DNA of 11,413 nt from Acidobacteriota bacterium (GTDB lineage Bacteria > Acidobacteriota > Terriglobia > Terriglobales > Acidobacteriaceae). The stretch is from the NCBI GenBank assembly GCA_019247235.1, contig JAFAPG010000275.1:1-11413 (forward strand), written 5' to 3'. The stretch's first letter is position 1; each line of letters opens with the position of its first letter. The notes below the pieces were generated by a model. It worked only from the letters and a program-made list of their open reading frames with translations, was not told where the DNA came from and searched no databases. Positions 8,340 to 11,413 of the stretch are shown one piece after another. The translations under genes and the position numbers were made by a program.

Positions 8340-8492
8340 ATGTTGGGTCTGATTGTCAAACTCTTGGGTTTCCGGAAAATCATTCCAGGAGGTGCTTTTG
8401 TGGCACAACAAACTGGATGTGATTTCTACTTCTTGAATGGACAATACAGACGACCTCGCCCATCCGGTGTTGCTTTTTCCGCTCCGGGCTAA
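8340..8492 (+). CDS. Possible small ORF with internal perfect Shine-Dalgarno, unknown
   Basis: The 8250-8540 gap between the DUF885 and cupin genes contains a 50-codon plus-strand frame (ATG 8340, TAA 8490-8492). Within it a perfect AGGAGG (8388-8393) stands 7 nt before an in-frame GTG at 8400, giving a 30-residue product VAQQTGCDFYFLNGQY... The ribosome-binding site is stronger than that of most genes here. I recognise no family. It could be the surviving start of a deleted gene or a chance match. A minus-strand frame across the same bases (8190-8507) overlaps the end of the peptidase gene and looks like a shadow. Confidence 0.2.
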   Translation: MLGLIVKLLGFRKIIPGGAFVAQQTGCDFYFLNGQYRRPRPSGVAFSAPG

Positions 8493-8540
8493 GCCAAACG
8501 CTCGCATCTCCTTGAACGTTTACAGCTAATTCATTCCATT

Positions 8541-8912
8541 TCAAGCTTTTCTTGCCGAATATTCGCCCGCTCCGAGCAAGTGGAGCGAGACATAAAGCTC
8601 GTCACCGATTACCCAACTGTCATGGCCCGGAGGGCCCGCAGGCACATAAAACACATCTCCGGCTTTCATTTCGATCACAGGCTTGCCTTCAATGGCCGCA
8701 GTCGCACATCCGGAGATGACGATGCCAACATGTTCGACGTCACACAACTTTTTGCCCAAGGACCGCCCCACGTGCTCCGACCATTTCCATCCGGGAAAAT
8801 ATGTAGCTCTGCCTATGGCCATTCCAGCGATGTGGATGACTTCAAATTTGCCCTTTTCAAAGTTTCGTATCTCGTCAGGCTTCTCAAACCGCTTCAGAAT
8901 AATTTCAAGCAT
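8541..8912 (-). CDS. Small cupin-domain protein
   Basis: This 123-residue single-domain protein has a cupin fold signature: a GRATYFPGWKWSEHVG strand region, then CDVEHVGIVISGCATAAIEGK (about 57-77) and GDVFYVPAGPPGHDSWVIGDE (85-105). H47, H61, H97 and acidic residues E46 and E60 are candidate metal ligands in the barrel. This compact family, ending with a YVSLHLLGA strand, is common in soil bacteria and has no assigned reaction; sensing or binding a small molecule is as likely as catalysis. AGGAG precedes the ATG with a 7-nt spacer (complement of 8920-8924), which supports the start. It is the last gene of a minus-strand set beginning with an ArsR regulator: 27 nt separate it from the small ORF above it, so it is probably co-transcribed and ArsR-controlled. 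Confidence 0.87.
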   Translation of the reverse strand: MLEIILKRFEKPDEIRNFEKGKFEVIHIAGMAIGRATYFPGWKWSEHVGRSLGKKLCDVEHVGIVISGCATAAIEGKPVIEMKAGDVFYVPAGPPGHDSWVIGDELYVSLHLLGAGEYSARKA

Positions 8913-8939
8913 TCTATTCTCCTGTACGGCAGTTTTCGG

Positions 8940-9107
8940 TTACGCAGGCGCTTGCCAATTTTGTTTAAATCGGCCGTTGCCCGGGCGCAGCTCGACTGTG
9001 ACTTCCTGTCCGGGGGTCCACATAGATCTTCCCTGGAGGCCACGGAGCCCTATGACTACGACTCGATTTGCCGGCGCGGAAACTTGAGCTGACAATTCGG
9101 CGATCAC
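8940..9107 (-). CDS. Small 55-residue protein between arsR-type gene and cupin, unknown
   Basis: This frame starts with GTG inside the stop of the ArsR-type gene (GTGA overlap at 9104-9107) and runs 55 codons to TAA, 27 nt before the cupin start. The product begins VIAELSAQVSAPANRVVVIG and continues with WTPGQEVTVELRPGNGRF, alternating hydrophobic and polar residues like short beta-strands. It has no signal peptide or membrane segment. The third codon positions are rich in G and C, as in real genes here. Supporting evidence is the coupled start, the tight packing that fills an otherwise 191-nt gap, and the protein-like composition. I do not recognise a family. It could be a small partner of the cupin or repressor, or the tail of a formerly longer protein. 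Confidence 0.4.
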   Translation of the reverse strand: MIAELSAQVSAPANRVVVIGLRGLQGRSMWTPGQEVTVELRPGNGRFKQNWQAPA

Positions 9108-9406
9108 AAGTTGATGGAGATAGCGCGCTTGGCGGCTCGGATTGTAGTCTCATGGCGTTTATAAAACGTCCATTGCTTAATACGACGGGGGCGAAGCAAT
9201 CCCGCTCGGACAAGAAGATTCAGATGGTCGCTCGCTGTCGGTTGGCTCACGCGGAGTTTTCGCGCGATAAGTAGACCACATACTCCATCCTTCACCAGAT
9301 CTCCGTCTTTCTGCACCGGAAAATACTTCTTTGGGTCTTTAAGCCAGCGGAGTACCTGCCGCCGGCGGCCATTCGCGAGTGTCTTTAATAAAGTTTCAAG
9401 ATTCAT
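9104..9406 (-). CDS. ArsR-family winged-helix transcriptional repressor
   Basis: This 100-residue DNA-binding protein is the usual size for ArsR-type regulators. It opens with MNLETLLKTLANGRRRQVLRWL, the first helices of the family. A loop with DGDLVKDGVC (C43) follows, then ARKLRVSQPTASDHLNLLVRAGLL with the recognition helix at about 54-66, and the wing RPRRIKQWTFYKRHE (72-86). The subfamily with KDGVC...SQPTAS...IKQWTFYKR is well known in soil bacteria. Unlike metal-sensing members it has no paired-cysteine CxC site, so its ligand is unlikely to be arsenite. A weak AGAAG lies 6 nt before the ATG. Its stop overlaps the GTG of the small ORF, and the cupin follows. A candidate promoter and an inverted repeat lie just upstream, suggesting autoregulation and control of a divergent gene. 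Confidence 0.88.
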   Translation of the reverse strand: MNLETLLKTLANGRRRQVLRWLKDPKKYFPVQKDGDLVKDGVCGLLIARKLRVSQPTASDHLNLLVRAGLLRPRRIKQWTFYKRHETTIRAAKRAISINL

Positions 9407-9422
9407 ACGCAGCTTCTAAAAG

Positions 9423-9452
9423 ATTATAGGGTCAGCACAGAACCATTCGCAA
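9423..9452 (-). promoter_or_regulatory. Candidate sigma-70 promoter of the arsR-cupin operon
   Basis: On the minus strand a perfect TATAAT (complement of 9423-9428) follows TTGCGA (complement of 9447-9452) with an 18-nt spacer. The -10 is only 16 nt from the ArsR start codon, so the transcript would begin about at the weak ribosome-binding site and be nearly leaderless. The -35 match is only 4 of 6. Confidence 0.4.
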
Positions 9453-9470
9453 CAATCAAGGCTCGGTTAT

Positions 9471-9491
9471 AAGTTAGGAACTTAGCTAACT
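9471..9491. promoter_or_regulatory. Inverted repeat, candidate ArsR operator
   Basis: AAGTT-AGG-AACTT (9471-9483) is a perfect 5-bp inverted repeat. It is embedded in a second one, AGTTAG (9472-9477) with CTAACT (9486-9491). It sits between the arsR promoter and the divergent start at 9525, and just ahead of a TAATAA (9494-9499) that could be a plus-strand -10. Nested repeats of this kind between divergent starts suit a dimeric winged-helix repressor. Binding by the adjacent ArsR protein is inference. Confidence 0.45.
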
Positions 9492-9524
9492 GGTAATAAA
9501 ACAATCTTAGGAGAAGAAAAGATC

Positions 9525-9566
9525 ATGGAATCTACTTTAGCCCGTGCCTTTTCGCCTTCGTTCTAG
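9525..9566 (+). pseudogene. Truncated gene start or 13-residue leader peptide
   Basis: AGGAG at 9509-9513 and a purine-rich stretch precede the ATG at 9525, and the divergent ArsR operon plus inverted repeat lie just upstream. Every upstream sign of a regulated gene is present, yet the frame encodes only MESTLARAFSPSF before TAG. Another frame is open from about 9528 to 9723 without an obvious domain. The best explanation is a regulated gene that has lost its body by frameshift or deletion; a genuine leader peptide is the alternative. Confidence 0.35.
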
Positions 9567-10154
9567 CCGTACCGGACCACCCGCCCGTGTCCCACCGGCA
9601 AATCCTGTCATCACACGCTTGGCACGCAGCCCTGCTGTGCGATGGATCGAGAAGTGTGCAGGAGACGCCGTGCCTTTTCGGCAATGACTTCGTAAACTCA
9701 TACGTGTTATCATTGCATAGTTAATTAGACAACTTCCTAAGTTAGTGGCAGGAAGCGCTGTTAGAGGTATTGGGCAAACAAAAAGACTACGCTTGGGGCC
9801 CCCTTGCGACGTTTGGTGGTGGTCTGAAGTGGCGTATGGTCGGCAGGTTCTGGCCCGGTACTTTGATTATTCTATTCAGGAAGGATAGGAAATTGGGTAT
9901 TCGCTTCATCGTCAGGTCCTGCCTGCGCCAAAGCCAACGCTAGGCCGACGCTTGCTAGAAGCTAATCTGGATAGAACCGAACGTGCTGCCGCGACGTGCT
10001 ACTTGGTGACATTTGCACCCGGGGGAACATACCTTTCTATGAGTGCCTGGCGTCTCGACCGTGTTGCGACCGTCCAACACTCGGGCCGCAAGATAAGTGA
10101 TGGCACTTAGTGCGGCTCGAAATGCTTGGTGCGGCGAGAATGAGAGGGTCGAAT
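9567..10154. other. Gene-poor region with probable decayed sequence
   Basis: There is no convincing gene on either strand. Short open stretches exist: a 47-codon plus-strand frame from GTG 9746 ending at 9889, and a minus-strand frame that ends STFGSIQISF at about 9961. The latter resembles an outer-membrane protein C-terminus, but its only starts lie inside the dehydratase gene. Next to it another minus-strand frame reads LLASVGLALALAQAGPDDEA, signal-peptide-like but with no start codon. Together with the cut-short frame at 9525 this suggests an eroded gene region. Confidence 0.4.
9731..9743. repeat. Second AACTT/AAGTT inverted repeat, near-match of the arsR-side element
   Basis: AACTT-CCT-AAGTT is a perfect 5-bp inverted repeat. 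Compared with the reverse complement of the 9471-9483 element, it shares the TTCCTAA core and a TTAG 6 nt further out (9725-9728). The symmetric differences are G/C swaps. It lies about 250 bp from the first copy, with no gene now downstream of it. Confidence 0.4.
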
Positions 10155-11114
10155 ATGACCATTGGTAAGGCAGACATACGCGCGACTTTAAAACTGATCC
10201 GGCCATACATACGAAGAACTCCCATCCTTGAAACAAGCGGATCCGATTTTGGGATGAAGGGTACGTTCGTGTTTAAGCTTGAACTGTGCCAGCACGCGGG
10301 TTCCTTCAAAGCACGAGGCGCGTTCACAAATCTGTTACTGCGAAAGGTCCCTCCTGTCGGAGTAGTAGCGGCGTCGGGGGGCAATCACGGAGTGGCAGTC
10401 GCGTACGCCGCTTCGAAGCTGGGCATCCCGGCCAAAATATTTGTGCCCGTTGTTTCCTCGCTATCCAAGATCGACAAGATCCGGGCACTCGGGGCAGACT
10501 TGATCGTGGCCGGCGATCTCTACGCGGATGCCTTGGCAGCCAGCGAAGCTTGGGCATCGGAATCAGGCGCACTCCCGATTCATGCCTTTGACCAAGTTGA
10601 AACCCTTCTCGGCCAAGGCACGCTAGCGGTGGAATTAGAAGAGCAGGTGGCAGATCTCGACACATTGTTGGTCGCTGTGGGCGGTGGAGGATTGATCGCT
10701 GGTATCGCTTTGTGGTTCAGAGATCGAGTCAAGCGCGGAAAGATTAGCATTATCGGGGTCGAGCCCGAAACCGCTCCCACTCTCACTTACGCGCTTCGCG
10801 AAGGACATGTGACGGATGCGCCCGCAGGCGGAATCGCCGCCGATTCGCTTGCCCCGCGCCGGCTGGGAGAACTGGTTTTCCCCATTGCCAAGGAGTGCGT
10901 CGATCAAGTGATCTTAGTTCCCGATCAAGCGATCGCGGAAGCGCAACAAAGGCTCTGGGAATTCGTGCGTATAGCCGCCGAGCCAGGCGGTGCAGCTGCG
11001 GCGGCGGCGGTGTTTTCAAGGCTCTACCAGCCAAGAGAGAAAGAGCGCGTGGGCGTGATCATTTCTGGGGGAAATACCACCGCCGTGAACTTTAAGCAAG
11101 CAAGCGCATTTTGA
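10155..11114 (+). CDS. PLP-dependent threonine/serine dehydratase (fold type II), no ACT domain
   Basis: This 319-residue enzyme of the threonine ammonia-lyase/serine racemase group would convert threonine to 2-oxobutanoate and ammonia, or act on serine, in the cytoplasm. The PLP lysine is K52 in AGSFKARGA. The asparagine loop SGGNHG is at 74-79, the phosphate-binding glycine loop GGGG at 176-179, and SGGNT at 304-308, where S304 would contact the pyridine nitrogen. It lacks the C-terminal ACT-like domain of biosynthetic IlvA, so isoleucine feedback is unlikely and a catabolic or racemase role fits better. I place the start at ATG 10155, preceded by GAGAGG with an 8-nt spacer and giving the usual family N-terminus (MTIGKADIRA...IRRTPILE). 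In-frame starts at 10110, 10122 and 10140 would add up to 15 unconserved residues. It appears to stand alone. Confidence 0.9.
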   Translation: MTIGKADIRATLKLIRPYIRRTPILETSGSDFGMKGTFVFKLELCQHAGSFKARGAFTNLLLRKVPPVGVVAASGGNHGVAVAYAASKLGIPAKIFVPVVSSLSKIDKIRALGADLIVAGDLYADALAASEAWASESGALPIHAFDQVETLLGQGTLAVELEEQVADLDTLLVAVGGGGLIAGIALWFRDRVKRGKISIIGVEPETAPTLTYALREGHVTDAPAGGIAADSLAPRRLGELVFPIAKECVDQVILVPDQAIAEAQQRLWEFVRIAAEPGGAAAAAAVFSRLYQPREKERVGVIISGGNTTAVNFKQASAF

Positions 11115-11413
11115 CATCTGTGCTGTGCGGCGGTGAGTACCAAGCCGAAGTCGGCGCCAAAGCTGTGCGCCCGCGCCGCATTTGGGGCTCGACAATCGCG
11201 TTCTGTTGCTTCGTCGAATCAATCTGATTGCCTCAATCCAACAACGTAGTACAGGTTAAATACCAGAAGGACTCAAGTACCCTGGTTTCTTCAGAAGTCC
11301 TGCACGATTCTCTCGTGGGAAGCCGAAGCTTCACGGTATCACCATCGAGAAATTTAATGACCCACACGCCTCTCGATGCCGACGACAATACTCGAGACCG
11401 AAGTTGAGCTTCG
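11115..11413. other. Downstream tail, no recognised gene
   Basis: After the dehydratase stop I see no terminator hairpin with a T-run and no recognised gene. An AGGACT/AGTCCT inverted repeat with a ~22-nt loop lies around 11270-11306 but lacks features of a terminator. A minus-strand open frame is described separately. Confidence 0.4.
11233..11412 (-). CDS. Possible C-terminal fragment of an unknown protein, cut by window edge
   Basis: A minus-strand frame is open from the window edge for 59 codons, ending with TGA at 11233-11235. It includes VWVIKFLDGDTVKLRLPTRE, which has beta-strand-like alternation. No start is needed if the gene begins beyond the window. I recognise no family, and 59 open codons can arise by chance, so this is only a candidate. 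It would converge on the dehydratase gene. Confidence 0.18.
   Translation of the reverse strand, partial: EAQLRSRVLSSASRGVWVIKFLDGDTVKLRLPTRESCRTSEETRVLESFWYLTCTTLLD

Noticed and set aside
8190..8507. 105-residue minus-strand ORF downstream of the cupin gene
   Set aside because: It overlaps the end of the DUF885 gene, its AAGGAG touches the ATG (no spacer), and the sequence resembles no family.
8580..9092. 170-residue plus-strand ORF across the cupin region
   Set aside because: It is antisense to the cupin, which has clear cupin motifs and a good ribosome-binding site.
8965..9213. 82-residue minus-strand ORF overlapping the end of the ArsR gene
   Set aside because: It overlaps the ArsR coding region out of frame by over 100 bases and is Arg/Ser/Pro-rich; the GTGA-coupled 55-codon frame fits the gap better.
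9955..10236. 93-residue minus-strand ORF before the dehydratase
   Set aside because: Its start lies inside the dehydratase coding region and has no support; only its last residues look protein-like, noted as a possible remnant.

Overview
This window reads as chromosomal DNA of a soil-type Gram-negative bacterium. Acidobacteriota is my best guess, from three things: secreted DUF4331, DUF885 and TPR proteins, moderate GC content, and sparse packing with long gene-free stretches. This is inference from gene style, since no rRNA or marker gene is present. I see no insertion sequence, CRISPR array, tRNA or phage gene.

Positions 1-5984, all on the plus strand, form the most coherent block. It runs: 3' end of a TPR protein, a secreted-domain/NicO nickel-cobalt transporter fusion (ATGA overlap), a second NicO transporter of a different subtype, a secreted DUF4331 protein, and a complete secreted TPR protein. 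The two TPR proteins are paralogues: their last ~95 residues align without gaps at roughly 40% identity by eye. The layout suggests a TPR (or DUF4331-TPR) cassette was duplicated around a pair of His-rich Ni/Co transporters. A periplasmic or envelope metal-handling module is a reasonable but unproven reading.

Positions 5985-8540 hold a stand-alone secreted DUF885 zinc metallopeptidase, flanked by stretches with only weak small ORFs.

Positions 8541-9406, on the minus strand, form a compact regulatory operon: an ArsR-type winged-helix repressor, a 55-codon ORF that starts in a GTGA overlap with the repressor stop, and a cupin. Upstream lie a candidate arsR promoter, an AAGTT/AACTT inverted repeat, and a divergent start site (Shine-Dalgarno plus ATG) whose frame ends after 13 codons. 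A near-matching inverted repeat lies ~250 bp further on. This looks like a divergent ArsR-controlled locus whose plus-strand target has been lost or reduced to a short peptide.

Positions 9567-10154 look like decayed non-coding DNA. Positions 10155-11114 encode a PLP-dependent threonine/serine dehydratase without an ACT domain. The last 300 bases hold no recognisable gene apart from a 59-codon minus-strand frame running off the window edge.
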